This document shows, piece by piece, positions 41,140 to 54,284 of a stretch of DNA of 64,000 nucleotides. The notes under the pieces were generated by a model. The model worked only from the letters and a program-made list of their open reading frames with translations, was not told the origin of the DNA and ran no database searches. Every line of letters starts with the position of its first letter. The first letter of the stretch is position 1. The translations under genes and the position numbers were made by a program. The DNA is taken from positions 2,190,001 to 2,254,000 of the forward strand of contig AP031357.1 of the NCBI GenBank assembly GCA_037833965.1. The letters run 5' to 3'. Origin of the DNA: Marchantia polymorpha subsp. ruderalis (Eukaryota > Streptophyta > Marchantiopsida > Marchantiales > Marchantiaceae).

Positions 41140-42111
41140 GGCAGAAAAAGAAACAGAGAACGAAAGGAAGGAAGGAAAATAGAAAGCAGAGAGGGAGAGG
41201 GACAGAGAGCGGAGTCAGCCGACGAAGAGACAGCCGATGTCCGTCCGGGCAGATCTTCAAATCAAAAGCTGAGCGGACGACGGGGCAGGAAGCACGAGAA
41301 GAGTAGAGGGCGACGCGCGGACGAACGAGAGGAGCGGGCTCAGCACAGAGAGACAGAGAGACAGAGAGACAGAGAGAGAGAGAGAGAGAGGAGGAGGTGG
41401 AGGCGGGGATGGTGGTGGTTGCTGCTGCTGCTGATGCACTTGTGGCATAAACAGGAATTGCAAGAAGGGGCTTCCTCTGGTTCTAGTTCTTGGAGCGGCG
41501 TGGATCTTGGTAGGAACGTTCGAGCGGACGCTGCAACTGCTGCTTGCTGCTGCCGGCTGCTGGGAGAGAGAGACGGACAGAGAGGGAGAGAGAGAGAGAG
41601 AGGAGTGATTTCACAGGTCGTCGTGAGAGAGTGAGGTCGTGGCACTGTCCTTTTTCGTCACTGCTCAAACTCTTAGATTCGATTCGCTGTTTTGCGCTGG
41701 TATTTTACTATTTTTTTTTTTTTGGCTCTTGCGCTGTTGAGTCCAGGTAGTGGATGGATGGATGGATGGTAGATTGATGGATTGATTGATTGCCAGTGAG
41801 TGTGTGTGAGCGAGCATACAAAATCGAGAGACTATGAAGGCTGCAGGCGGGATGAGAGTGTTGAATCAGCTCTTTCTGTCTACGGGCTGAGCTTGTGCTG
41901 ATTTGCTCATCCAGTCGTCCAGTGCTCTGCCTGGAGTTGGCTGAGCTCAATTGATCTTGCTCTGTAAAGGGTCGGGAAAGCCGTGTTAGGTGCAGGCAAT
42001 TCATTCATTGCAGGAGCTTCTCTATCTGGAAGCTAATATACTTCGATTCTGGAAATTCTTCTTTACAGGGGATCACCGTCAATCTTCGTGTTTGAAGGTT
42101 AAGATCACGAG
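41140..42111 (+). promoter_or_regulatory. GA-rich promoter-proximal region and leader of the LACS gene
   Basis: Strongly purine-rich on the plus strand, with (GA)n-type tracts at about 41346-41397 and 41563-41605 and a (GGAT)n/(TGAT)n tract at about 41751-41792. GA/CT repeats are typical of plant core promoters and 5' leaders and are bound by BASIC PENTACYSTEINE factors in flowering plants. A role here is inferred. Sequences ending TTGCAG (about 42013) and TTACAG (about 42068) could be acceptors of a 5'-UTR intron. Confidence 0.45.
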
Positions 42112-45100
42112 ATGGCGAAACTAGGACCTCCTTACACTTACGAGGTCGCAGATGGTGTGGAAGCTCAGGATGGCCGTCCTTCCATCGGGAAGACTTTTAA
42201 GAGCATTTACGCCAAGGAGGGAGTACCTGCTTTGAAGAATATCGAAACTTGCTGGGACATGTTCAGGTTTGTCAACTCCGCACCATGCCCCAATTAGTCA
42301 AATATGGAAGTGCAATGAGTGGATCACGGGGAAACTTTGGAGGGGAAAATTAGATTCCTTTCTGGTAGTTGTCCAATTTTTTTTGATCTAGCGACGGGAG
42401 GAGGCTCAGAAGTTTTTCGTCAATGTCGTGTCCTTTATCACGTGATATTTGTTCTTTGATTAGTTTCAGGCATCCAGTTATGTTCTGTTTGTTGTACCTT
42501 GGAAAGCTGGATGCTTTGGCTGCAAATTTCTACCTTGTTTTCGTCGGGTCCCCTGGCGTCCGGCAGAGCTGCCGCAATGACCAAATCGCTGGGTTTTACT
42601 TTAGATATGAAGGATGCAAATGCGTGACACAGCAAATGCGTGATAGCATGGCTAACTACGGTTGCGAGTCCACGATGCTCTATTGATGGGGATTTCTGGT
42701 TTTACTCGTGCCAGCGAGTTTCACCTACTCCTCGCCGATATCGGCTGGCCTCTTCTAAATTGAAAATCCATGGAGAGAAAAATTGTTGTGATTCCACTTG
42801 GATCAACCCAAGTTTTCACAATGAGGAGCCTGCTGAGCCGATCTGTCTGCGGGAATTCATGTAGATCAAAAGAGGCGTCTGTGTGGCTGGCTCACGAGAG
42901 TTCTTGACGGGTGTCTTTCCGACCATGAACTTCATGCCATGCTGCCCCGATTGTATAATTCGCCAACTAATAAGTGTTGTTCATGCATTGTTCTGTTTTC
43001 GACAGTGTGTCTGCGAAGAGAAATCCCGACAGAAACATGCTGGGAGTGCGAAAAATATTGGCGGACGGGAAAGTAAATATCCTCACTTTTAATGATCCAC
43101 ATATTTTTTGCCTGTCTATGGAAATAGAGAGGGGTTTGAGAGTCTAATACCGTGTGATGGGTCGGGCATTTTAGCATAATTGTCGTAAAGTCTTACGTTG
43201 ATCTTGGACCTTGTTTCACGTACTGATGTGATCGTACTGTTTGCTGTTTACAGGCAGGAGAATACGTTTGGCAAACGTACAAGCAGGTGCTCGACAAAGT
43301 GACAAAACTTGGGTCAGCCATGCGACATGTTGGAGTCAACCCGGTATATTCCAGACCCCTGTTCCGCGCGAGCATTCCATACTTTTTGACACCTCTAGAA
43401 CCTTGTGCCATCACTCAATACCACGTCTCTTTTCTATCAACCAACATCGAGGGAGTAATCTTCTTCGGAGAATTATCTGAACTGTTGTGGGGTACATGTC
43501 CTTTTGACCTATGTGCAGAAAGATCGTGCCGGAATTTATGGAGCCAACACACCTGAATGGTTCATGTCCATGGAGGTACGATGAATGCCACAATGACGAG
43601 ACCTAACTTTCCTCAGCTATACATGTGATCATTTGATTGCTGCCTATATCCATCAGTAGCAACATTGTCTAAGGAAGTGAAGAAGCTAAGATATTCGTCA
43701 GTGTGAATAGATATTTGGAATTTTAAGCCTCTTGCTTTCCTTGGATGTACTTGTCGCAGGCATGTAACTCTCAAAGTGTCCTATGCGTTCCTCTGTATGA
43801 TACCCTTGGTAAGTAACACAGAACCACCAATAATTTGTTGAGGTTGAAATTGAGTCATATTTGTCAATTGGCTCGAGACATGATTGATGTTATAATCAAT
43901 GAATTGATGATTCCAGGATCATTCAGTTCTGGAGCCACATTTTGGCGATATAGGCGAGAGTGTCAACTTATGAAGAGTGCCGATGATTCAGCTTATCGAT
44001 GATGATAAATTGTATTAATATTTGGTTTGGTTTTCAGGGGCTGAGGCCGTTGAGTACATCATCGGTCATGCGGAGGTGTCCATTGTTTTCGTACAGGATC
44101 TGAAGATCCCACTGGTATATATCCAGACCGCCTCGGAAATATTCGTCTCAAGATGTCGTAGTCAATCATTTCCTTATCGTACTTAGCTGACTGTGTTTTT
44201 GCTGAAGTCAAGGGTTCTCATCTGACAGAACGATATAAGCTACTTATGAAATAGGCAATAAATTCGATGCAAACTATAAGCATTTCTGAGCTCTCTCCAC
44301 ATGCTGACTCAAAGTTACTGATGAGTCCCCTCGATTTCCACAAAATTGCGTGCAAGGGAAGATGGAGTAGAATGGTTATTCAGGGCGGCTGTGAGTGATG
44401 GTCAGATGTTTCTTATCTTTTCTTAATTTCCCATCATATCCTCGTAGAAGCATTGAATTAGGGTTGAATTAGGGCGACTTTTTCTAGACTAATTCAATCT
44501 TCTGCGCAGATGATCCAATCTTTGGGGAAGGCTAAGGAATTTATCAAGAGTGAGTGGTGACACGTTTCTCGGACTTTGATTCTTTATCTGCTTACAATTG
44601 ACTAGAAGGACTGAGGAATGTGAAGATGAATTGGTCATACTCGACAGATGTGTGGTCAGCAATCTGCTCTATTATTACGTATATTGTGCTGAAATATGAT
44701 ATTTGTTTTGTAAAGAGATTGTACATGCTTTTGTTCAGCTGTTCTGAGCATACTTTCTTACCAAAGTTTTGGATAGGTTTTAATGCTTGGCTCTACCGAT
44801 GCTGACAAAAAAATGTGTTTTGTCCCGCTCTACTCCCAATTCATTATGCAGCCTTCGTTAGTTTCGGTGAAATTCCTGAAGATCAGAGAGCGCAGATTGA
44901 GGCTCATGGGCTTGCTGCTTATTCCTGGAATCAGTTTCTGGATCTGGTGAGTAATTATCGTAGTTGCAATTTAAGTCATATTTGTTGATCTTCATAAATT
45001 TCACTTATGAAGCATGATCAGAAGCAGACGTAGATTAGTTTGCCAGTTTGCAATTGAGGTTTCCAGAGATAGGACTGATCCGATATAGAGAAAGATCGAG

Positions 45101-48100
45101 TTGAAATATACCAAGTTGATCGAGTTGTTTCTTGTTTAGTCTGACATTGAGTCATCTCAAACTTCGGCTGTAAAGCTTGGCTGTTCTGACCAATTGCGAT
45201 GAACAGGGAGAGAAAAACGTTTGTGAGTTTTGTCCTCCCAAAGGAGAAGACATCTGCACAATCATGTACACCAGTGGTACAACCGGAGAACCAAAAGGGG
45301 TGCTTATTAAACATGAGAGTATCGTAGATCTCAATACTGCTACGGAACATTTCCTTAATAAACTGGGCGAGAAGGTACGAATATTGGTTCGAAGAGCTTG
45401 GTGACCCACAGTTATTTCAACAAAAACAGCCTGGTCATAAAAATATATCGTGGAGACTTTGAATCTTCATAGTGAGTTAATGATAACTCTTGAATGGTGC
45501 AGCTTGATGAAAATGACATCTTCTTCTCATTCCTTCCCTTGGCACATATCATGGACCGGTGTCTGGAAGAGTACTTCGTGTATATTGGTGCTTCGATTGG
45601 ATTCTGGAGAGGGGTAAGACCGACATGTAACTTTGTATTTTTTACGAGTTAAGTCTTGTATCATGTCTTTTACGGTTGCATGGAAGTGCCTTCCTCGTAT
45701 TTCAAACTTTGACATATTTTGGTTATTGCAGGATGTGAAATTGCTTACCGAGGATATTGCCGCCTTGAAGCCTACATTTTTTGCCGGGGTTCCTCGAGTT
45801 TTCGATCGCATCTACACAGGTGACAGTACAGATTCGGTTGTGATTCTCTTCGGTGTGATATGTTGGTTATCAGATGGGTTGAGATGCAAGCGGCTGTTAG
45901 TTGCAGGCACTTACAAATAAGTGACTCAATCGTTGGTAGTCTTTCGAACTAGGCGAGTCGGTTGCGTCATAAGTGGCTTTGTTGGTCCTTAGGAGATAGC
46001 TCTCGTGTTTTCAAGAGAGAGGGATGCGTTCTGGTATGTTTTTGTCAAGCTCGCTTCCTCTTTTGAGTGTGTCTGACGATCATACATTTCGAATCACAGG
46101 ATTGAACGCCAAGATCGTTGCTGCTGGTGGAATTAAGAAGCTACTGTTTGACTTTGGCTACAAGATGTGAGTGACTTCGATTGTTGAAACCGTTTCTCGT
46201 GAAGAACGATTTACATCTAAAACATACTTCTTCGCCTTCTAGCTCCATCTTCTCAAATTATATGAATATTCTGAAGTTCTGCAATTAAAAAAACATTTTT
46301 CAAAACTTTTATAGATTTTGGCCTAGATTCATCGCCAGTTGTTTGACTTTACCAAGTGAATCGTCGTTTGCGCAGGAAATTGAAGAATATCAAGAATGGC
46401 AAACCGCAAGAAAAGGCAGCCCCACTCTTTGACCTCCTCGTCTTCAACAAGGTTCGCCTATATGCGAGAACCTGTCAACTTTAGATTCGTGGGGTTCTTG
46501 AAAATGATGTGTCGCACACAATCAGGACGTTCAAATTACCTCTTCTTTTTCGGTTTCTCGGCTGAATTTCTGAAAAGACCTCCAAGTCTGGTGGTAGTCG
46601 TCAGTGGAATCCTCGAGATCAAGTAATAGTGCTTTATAATTTAAGCATATCTTTTCAAGGATGTAATTTTCCGTGGTGATTTACTCCAGGTCAAAGTTGG
46701 TCTTGGAGGTGGCGTACGGCTTATATTGTCTGGAGCTGCGCCTCTGGCGAGCCATGTTGAGGAGTTTTTGAGGACCACAATGTGTGCTCCATGTATTCAA
46801 GGATATGGTATGACAACTCGGCAGAAAATGAAAAATCGGCAGATCTCTAAGAACATTTTTCTCTCCCAAGACAGAACTCGTTGCATAACTTGTTTTACTG
46901 AACGCTTTTGACATTGCTAAGTACTGAAAGATGGATGTTGTTTTTAAGCTTCAGTGTGGAGGTCCAATTCTGGTATTATTACTAACTCATCCCTCTTGTG
47001 TGGCTCGACGATCTTCTATCTTGCAGGCCTGACAGAAACTTGTGCTGGAAGTTTCATATCTCTACCGAATATTATATCTATGCAAGGAACTGTAGGACCC
47101 CCCATGCCTAACATCGAGGCACGCCTTGAATCAGTTCCAGAAATGAATTATGAAGCTTTGCCAAAGGATCCGAACACTCCTGCAAGAGGCGAAGTTTGCA
47201 TCCGTGGTAAAACTGTTTTCGCCGGATATCATAAACGTCCTGATCTCACTGAGGAGGCACTCACTTCTGATGGTTGGTTCCACACTGGTGAGTATTTGGG
47301 ATACCTTAGGGTAAAGGTGTCCAATGATGTAATAGAAAGCTCAAAATTACAGCATTACTTTTGTAATAGACTTTTAGCCGATAATTTTAATATTCGACAG
47401 CTTTGGTGCTGTTGGTTTTCAGGTGATATTGGTGAATGGCAGAAAGACGGAGCCTTGAAGATCATTGACCGCAAGAAGAATATATTCAAGCTCTCTCAAG
47501 GAGAGTATGTTGCCGTAGAGAATCTCGAGAATGTGTACGGCCTTTGCCATCCAGTCGAATCGGTAAGATATGGTTATTGCGCATCTAGCCCATGTGTATC
47601 CAGTTGGTTATTGCTCTATCTGTACTAATCCAATTGGCGAGCCAGTCAATTTGAATCACCTACTTTTTTCGCAAACACACCAGGTTTCTTAAAGTTATTG
47701 AACTGATAATTGCACTCGATCTTTTTAGCTGATCTTCGAGCAATCTCATGCCTACATCTATGCCTTGGTTTTGACCTGTGCCAGATTTGGGTGTACGGTA
47801 ATAGTTTTGAGTCTTCTCTAGTAGCTGTGGTAGTGCCCAAGCGTGATGTTCTTGAACATTGGGCCGCCGCGAATGGGATCCAAGGCTCGTTCGAAGAGAT
47901 CTGCAATAACTCCGAAGCGAAGCAGTTTATCTTGAAAGAACTAGGAACCACTGCAAAAAGTAGCAAGGTAAGTGATCATTTCGCGGAGCAAGTGGTTCGT
48001 TTTTGCTACATGCACGTTTCTTGGGGTGCATGTGAGTCTACGAACCAAGTAAGCCAAGAACTTTATAAAAGGGTTGTAATTTTGAGTTGTCTAGTTAAAC

Positions 48101-48463
48101 AGTTTTATCTCTTCATTTCTGACCTTGAAGTCCTCCTTACACATGATTCGAAACGCAGTTGAAAGGCTTCGAAGTCATCAGGGGTGTACATCTGGAACCC
48201 GAACCATTCGACGTCGAGAGAGACTTGTTGACTCCCACGTACAAGAAGAAGCGACCTCAACTATTGAAGCACTACGAGGTAAGAAGTCTGTCCGTACTAA
48301 AATTTGTCGAAATTTGCATTGTTTCAATGAAGAGTCAAATGGCCAGTGCAGAGTAGCCAATTGACTGTTTCAGGTACACGGAGCATTTTCCTTGACAAGC
48401 GTTTGTTACGTTGATGTTGTGCAGGCTGTCATCGCCGAGTTGTACAAGGGATGTAGACAATAA
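42112..48463 (+). CDS. LACS: long-chain acyl-CoA synthetase (LACS4/5-like)
   Basis: Activates long-chain fatty acids to acyl-CoA using ATP; plant relatives of this type act at the ER or cytosol. Nineteen exons join in phase to 2001 nt, 666 residues: 42112-42266, 43006-43072, 43254-43343, 43519-43575, 43760-43808, 44038-44114, 44510-44549, 44852-44946, 45207-45374, 45503-45613, 45732-45819, 46100-46166, 46376-46451, 46690-46807, 47027-47287, 47423-47562, 47785-47967, 48159-48278, 48425-48463. Visible motifs: AMP-binding [11 protein letters not shown] (231-241), GYGLTET from about 418, DGWFHTGD (501-508) and [14 protein letters not shown] (522-535), the plant LACS linker region. The length equals that of Arabidopsis LACS4 as I recall it. 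No peroxisomal C-terminal signal (ends KGCRQ) and no obvious N-terminal transit peptide. All introns are GT-AG; no frame breaks seen. Confidence 0.96.
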
Positions 48464-50109
48464 GCTATTAGTCCGTTTTTATTGGTGTAGATGTGAAGGG
48501 AAGAGTTTCAGCTTTTTTTACAGGTTTCCCGCAGTGCAGACTCTTTGAGTGTTGAAGGAGTGCAATGGCTCTGTAATTATTGTGGTCCCTCTGAAGCCTG
48601 TTTGTGATGTTCTATACATAATTCATTCTCAAAGTCAGCTTTTGGACTCAACCAACAACCATGTATTATTCGACATTCTCTTTGATTATACTGAGAACAC
48701 GTGTCTCAACTTGAATACGATATTGCTCCATTGTCGTAGTGGGCGTCTGGATGCGATGCAAGTTCTTCTCAAAATGTCTAAATATTTATGCTGCCTTGTA
48801 AACATCTTGAAAGATTGGCACTTTATATTGAAGTAAAGATGGCAAGATGTAAAATGAAGTTTGCATTGCTTATATGGAAGTAAGGAGGTCCTATATTCTC
48901 AATCACTTGAGTACTTGCTACTTAATAACTTGGAAAGCAGTAGGTACTGGTACACATGCTTCATGAATTGTTCACTGTATGTAGTAAGTTCTGTTTACTT
49001 GATTCTCGAAATCATAGATGAGCTTCTTCCCGTTGTGTGAGTTTCATACTGATGTCTTTTCACTGAAAATTATAGATAGTCTTAACATTTATTTGTCCCT
49101 AAACTCTAATCCCTTATCACATTGTCTTGCAGTTGCAAACAGTTATGAACAGTTATGAACTCAGTTTTTGTTTGGAGCAATAAGATGGTCAGATTAACCT
49201 ACGGGCACCTGTAAATTAACAGTAAGTAATCTAACTTGAAACCGGAACTGACAAATTGATCTGTCCAGGTGTTAACCAACAGGAGAGTGGGTGAGAGGAG
49301 AAGGATATTTGTGTATATTATACTTGAATGTTTAAGTAACAAAATTAAATATCTTAACATGATACAGTGGAAAGTCGATGAAATTGATATCGACCCAGAT
49401 GTTATGAAAACAATGTAATTGAATACTTCAAACATAGACGGGCAGAATGTCATTAAGGCAAATGAGCATATACAACAGTCACAATTGATAGTGCACCTAT
49501 CAGATTGGATTTGCCATTAGTGTCAAAATAGCAGCGGAAGACTTAGTAATCAATGGGTAGAGTTGGAAATAACTATAGTGGGGTTTCTTAGATGAGAAGT
49601 ACTTGAAACAGGCAGTGATTTAAAGTAGGTGGTGAGAAAACATAAAGTCTTCGTATCTCAAATTGAATTCTATTTAACCATATTAATTTTATATGCGAGA
49701 GAAAAGAGTAAAGAATTGTGAGAATAATGACTGTTCTTAAAAATGTTGTGAGAATAAATTAGATTAGTTTAGTAGATCAATCTGAATTTCAGTTGGAATG
49801 ACCATGAGTTATTTCTAAATGTAAAAATGTTGTGAGAATAAATTCGATTACTTAAAATAAGTCAAGCTGAATTTCATGTTGAATGACAATGAGTTGTTCT
49901 AAATGTAAGATGCTAGGATGTATTCGGAGTATACAATATGATAAAAATATAAAATGTGATTAACTTAGATGATTGAGCTCGAATAAAGTAACTCAATAAT
50001 CTTTTATGTAATAGATGGAAGAAATTGCTTACCATTTGAAATTATTTAAACAACAAATCCCAAGATGTGATTTATTTGAAACATTGTTTTGACTAGTTAT
50101 AAAAAATAA
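48464..50109. other. 3' UTR then AT-moderate spacer
   Basis: The first few hundred bases should be the 3' UTR of the LACS gene. The rest has no recognised gene. A tandem duplication is listed at 49741-49908. The copia remnant begins at about 50110. Confidence 0.5.
49741..49908 (+). repeat. two tandem copies of an 84-bp unit
   Basis: AAATGTTGTGAGAATAAATT starts at 49741 and again at 49825. Each unit continues through CTGAATTTCA and ends in CTAAATGTA. The copies are diverged by substitutions. Confidence 0.7.
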
Positions 50110-51432
50110 ATTTGGTTGATAACTTGCTCATGTTCCTCCTGTTCTTGATGCATCAATGCTCCTTCTTATGACAGATCATTAATGATATAATGATCAAACT
50201 CCCTCACAACGAAATTTGTGACTGGAAATTTTTCCTTGTCGGTACGTGGAGCCTTAGAATTCTCTCCCTCTTTCAATAAGCCAAGCTCATTGAAAGAAAC
50301 ATCCATGCTGACAATCACCTTATGGGCCAATGGTTCCCATAGACTGTAAACTTTCACGCCACTAGCCTATCCAAGAAAACAACATTTCTTGGAAGTAGGA
50401 TCCAACTTAGTACTTTGCTCCTTTGGTGTGGGAGTATAAGCAGTACAACCAAAAATTCTCAAGTGAAAATCTGCCATACATTTATGCTTGAGTTCAAACG
50501 GTATGGAAAAATTGATTGCAATAGAAGTATAAAAGTTTACCAAATAAACTGCGGTGTTGATAGCTTCGGACCAAAATTCTCTTGGTAAATCGAATTCGCT
50601 TAGCATACTCTGCATCTTCTTCAAAACTGTTTGAGTCTCTCGGAAACAACGTTTTGTTATAGACTGTAAACTGTCATGAAATGACAAGTAATCCCCTACT
50701 CTGAACAATATCTCTGAAACTCCTCAGAAGAATATTCACCGCTATTATCTGATCGCAAATATTTTACCCTCTGGCTAGTTTGAGTCTCAACTTGTATGCG
50801 CCAAGTTTTGAAGGTGAGAAACACCTCTGACTTGTGGGTAAGAAAGAATACTCACACATACATGGAGTAATCATCTATAAAAGATACATAATAGAGCTTC
50901 CCTAAGAGTGAAGCAATAGGAGATGGATCCCACACGTCACTATGTACATACTCTAGTATCTCTATGGAACTATGAGTTCCAACACTTAAAGTGCGCCTAT
51001 GCTGTTTGTCCATGATGCAATGTTCACAAAATGCCAAGTCAACTATACCCAAACTAAATAACAAATTTTTCTCATCAAGAAGAGATATGTATCTATCACT
51101 CATATGGCCTAGTCGGGAATGCCATACATGAAACATCTCTATGCGAAATATGGTAAAGTGAACTTCTTCACAAATAGTGGTGTCCTTTAACGAGTACAGA
51201 TTATTGTGCTTGTATTCCTTAAGTATAACCTTCTTATCACTCGATTTGACATCTAAGATGCTTTACCTAGAGCTCTACTCTAAGCCGTGTGAGTCTAACA
51301 TTCCAAGAGAGATCAAGTTTTTTCCCATGTTAGGTATAAATCGAATGTGTGTCTGCGTACGATTGACACCATCAAACATGCAGATCTTTACAGATTCAAC
51401 ACCCTCAATTTCACAAGGTTGGTCATTCCTGT
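50110..51432 (-). pseudogene. Ty1/copia fragment: protease end and integrase
   Basis: Read on the minus strand, this begins inside the protease region (CEIEGVESVKICMFDGV, about 51400). It continues through NLISLGMLDSHG, the integrase HHCC zinc-binding part (WHSRLGH ... CEHC, about 51130-51000) and the integrase core: HSDVW, SFIDDYS, and LRSDNSGEYSSEEF carrying the catalytic Glu. After REFWSEAINTAVYLVN and the FGCTAY region comes the YSLWEP segment typical of the integrase C-terminus. It stops near 50110, before any reverse transcriptase. In-frame stops (after SMYV, near 50865) and frame changes make it dead. It is collinear with the gag/protease piece at 63395-64000, so the two are probably one element split by an insertion. 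Confidence 0.85.
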
Positions 51433-51961
51433 AATGACAGACAAATACCAAAATGGAGCATAATGTTACAGATCCGATCCCACGAGGATAGAAACAACCA
51501 CAAAAGTCACGATTTGTCACAGAATAGCATTCTATTAAAGAGTTTCACTTCTTAGGCCAATGCCACTCCCAGAAGACACTATCCAGCTAGAGCCGAAGAC
51601 CCGCAGAGTAGTGCAAAACCACACTCACAGCATGAACTTTTCCAAACAACACATGTAGGAATCGCTTGCAATTCCACACTTATATTTCAGGGGGAAAACT
51701 TCCCAGCATTGCATACATCCCGACACACTGACCCGAATACTCAAACTTGAACTTGCTTAAATCCCAAGGAGCCTCGACTACTTAGGACATTCAAACCGAA
51801 TACACACAACTCCTTATGCGGTAACTTCGACAAACAGGAGCGCACTGTGCCCACTGTTTGGATCAAACACCAGCACACAGAGACAATGGATACATGTTTA
51901 CAGTCAAGACAAGCCAATTGACAGAAAAGCCCCCCAAGGAATGAACCTTGGGCCTCTTTAT
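51433..51961 (-). other. 3' flank of the coiled-coil repeat ORF
   Basis: Non-coding sequence between the stop of the coiled-coil frame and the copia junction at about 51432. Immediately after the stop (minus strand) there is an AATAAAG, which could be a polyadenylation signal. It shows no LTR-like match to the 63.0-63.4 kb region. Confidence 0.4.
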
Positions 51962-52534
51962 TCATAATGGCAACTCTGGAATATCAACCGCTTGAGGCGA
52001 ATCGGTCTCAGGGGCTGTGCCGTCCGATGTAGCGATTACGGCGTCGTCTAAACTTCCATCTACTCCTATCCTACGCAACACGTTTACAATCTCTACTTCT
52101 ACATTATGGCGCGTCTCATTCAATCCCTCTGTAAATGTATTAACTAACTCTACAATATGTTTGTGTCCTGCGGATCCGCTGGCCTTTGCGCTCATCATTT
52201 GTCGCTCAAGCGAATCAAGCTTCAACCACTTCACCGTTTGCAATCCCCACATCGCGATTCCGTTCAGACACTTCTCCATACGCAACTTCAACTCGTTGGT
52301 TGACTCTTCCCGTAGCTGACGGTAGGCCTTCTCTGCCTTCTCCATTCTCCTTTGCGACTCTCGTAATCTCATCTCTGCCTTTCCTAACTGCTCTCGTAAC
52401 CGTCGATAGTCAGATTCAACCTTTAATCTACATTTGACCTCCGAAGACCTGGCCGATTCGCAATCCACCAATTTCTTGACCCAATCCGCTAACTCTTCTT
52501 CGTGCTTCTGGTTTCCCGCCGTGTCATGGCTCAA
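51962..52534 (-). pseudogene. C-terminal part of a coiled-coil repeat-family protein
   Basis: A 190-aa frame on the minus strand, open from a non-ATG codon after an upstream stop, so it is 5'-truncated. Residues about 10-90 form a charged heptad-like coiled coil rich in Arg, Glu and Leu (SDYRRLREQLGKAEMRLRES). This is followed by MWGLQTVKWLKLDSLERQMM and an acidic tail ending PQAVDIPELPL. I believe this type recurs many times in bryophyte genomes as an uncharacterised repeat protein, but no domain function is known to me. It lies collinear, same strand, with the frame at 62442-62995, which is likely the N-terminal half of the same kind of protein. Confidence 0.55.
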
Positions 52535-54284
52535 AACGTTGGATCAATTTGAGTTGAGACACGTTGAGTTTGAATTGAAGTCGGGGAACGTTAGGAGTCG
52601 GCTAACGTTGGGCCGTGGCAGACGGTCGAGGAGCGTTGGATGGAATCGACACCTTCCAGGCATATATTAGAGGCGAATTTGAAGTACTGTCAGGTCTTCG
52701 AGTTGAGCCTTTCGCGTCGGGGTTTTTTCCCTTAGCTTCGACTCTGATTCTACCTGCGAATAGTGAGTTTGGCTCGACTCTTTGTACAGTTTGTGTTTCG
52801 ACACTTATTTTACTTGAAGAACTGGATTACCAAGTTGGTATTGTGTTTGTGTTCAGTTTCTTTTTCTTTTGTTTTTTTTCAGTTCTTGTGTTTTTTTTTT
52901 CAGTTCTTGTTAGTTGGCGCAAATTCTCGTCGCTGGTCGAGGTACAAGACGGCAAAGAGGCAAACGAAGGCTCGATCGGCCTTTTGTTTTTCATCGCAGC
53001 GCTGGATGGCAGCAGGAAGATGACGTCGAGGTGATGGTAATTTTTAGCTGAGGCAGGCAGGAATGTAGAAGTGCAGAAGCTCAAGAGATGTGGAGTTCTG
53101 CCTGTTTGAACTTCGCAAGACGTCCAACCGATGAAGTTGTTGCGTCCGGGTGTATATACAGTCATTCAAGTCTTTGTCGATCGGTGAATATATCAATCTC
53201 TACAGCAAAATTTGTGTGAAACGACACGTAACTACACATTTTCTGTGGAGAAACGTCGTTGTAGGGCTAGAAATTGTGTGCGAGCAAGTGAGTTCGTGTG
53301 TGAGTATGTGTGAGCTGCTGCTGTTCTAGTCCAAGTCAAGCGCTGGTTTGAAATTTCAGGTTTTGTTTTTGGATCTTTTGACCGGATCCCGTTGCTTGGG
53401 AAGGTTCTGCTCTACGGAGTGTTAGAAAAGCCTGGCACGGAGAAATCGGAAGTCACAACTCAGGTTCTGCCTTCAATTATCCTCCTGAGAGCAACCAACT
53501 AACGAGATGGGTGGAGTTCATTGTTAGGCGGCGGATGCAGCGTCGCTCAGGATGAAAGACGTCCTTTGAAATAGGAAAGTAGTGATGGATTTGGTGTACG
53601 TAAATCGCGTCGAGATTTGCGTGTAGGACTGTAGATCAAATCCGATTTCCGACCTTGGTTTTTTGAGATTGTGAACACTGCCACTTTGCAAAGAATGGCG
53701 AGATTACCGAAAGCGGATTTCTTGGATTCTTGGTGAGACGCGCGTCAGCATTTGATGGACTTTTACTTCCCGGCTGTGATGTTACCTCCATTTCTAGGCG
53801 ATTCTAGGGAATCGCATTGTTTGCATCGGGACTGAGACACTGCCGATCACAAGTTGAAGCTCGCCGCATGGGAACAAACTTTTGTGGACCTTGGTCGGAT
53901 TTGGGTTGTTTTCTGTGGAGGTTGGATCAATCGGCGTATCAAACGTAGTTGTGGTTGTTGACTTGTTATCTATATGTTTGGATTCTGGGAGATGTGAGGC
54001 CGCTTTGCCGTGATGATCTCTAGAAGAACGATTCAAAAACTGTAGACATTGCTCTTCGTTGTCAGCTTGCGTCGCACAAAGTACATGTAATGCGCAACGT
54101 AAATGGCGTCAGATTTTGCGGAACCGACCCGGAAAGACTTCGCTTGATTTCAATATTGGTAAAACCCAGTGCTATAAACAAGACCAAATAGAATGTGATA
54201 CATAACGCACACAGGACACGGATGATCATTTCTTTGATTGAGCAAGAAGCCAGACAGGGCATGTAGATCGCGATCCAGAGGAAA
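52535..54284. other. unassigned sequence inside the nested insertion
   Basis: A plus frame at 52615-53034 contains a long Phe/Val/Leu stretch caused by T-rich DNA and is not credible. GTGTATATACAG ... GAATATATCAATCTC near 53150-53200 looks like the transcript start/end region of a plant LTR, so part may be a decayed LTR. Nothing firmer can be said. Confidence 0.35.

Noticed and set aside
52615-53034. 139-aa plus frame with a long Phe/Val run
   Set aside because: The hydrophobic run comes from T-rich DNA (TTTTTTTT tracts); not a credible membrane protein.
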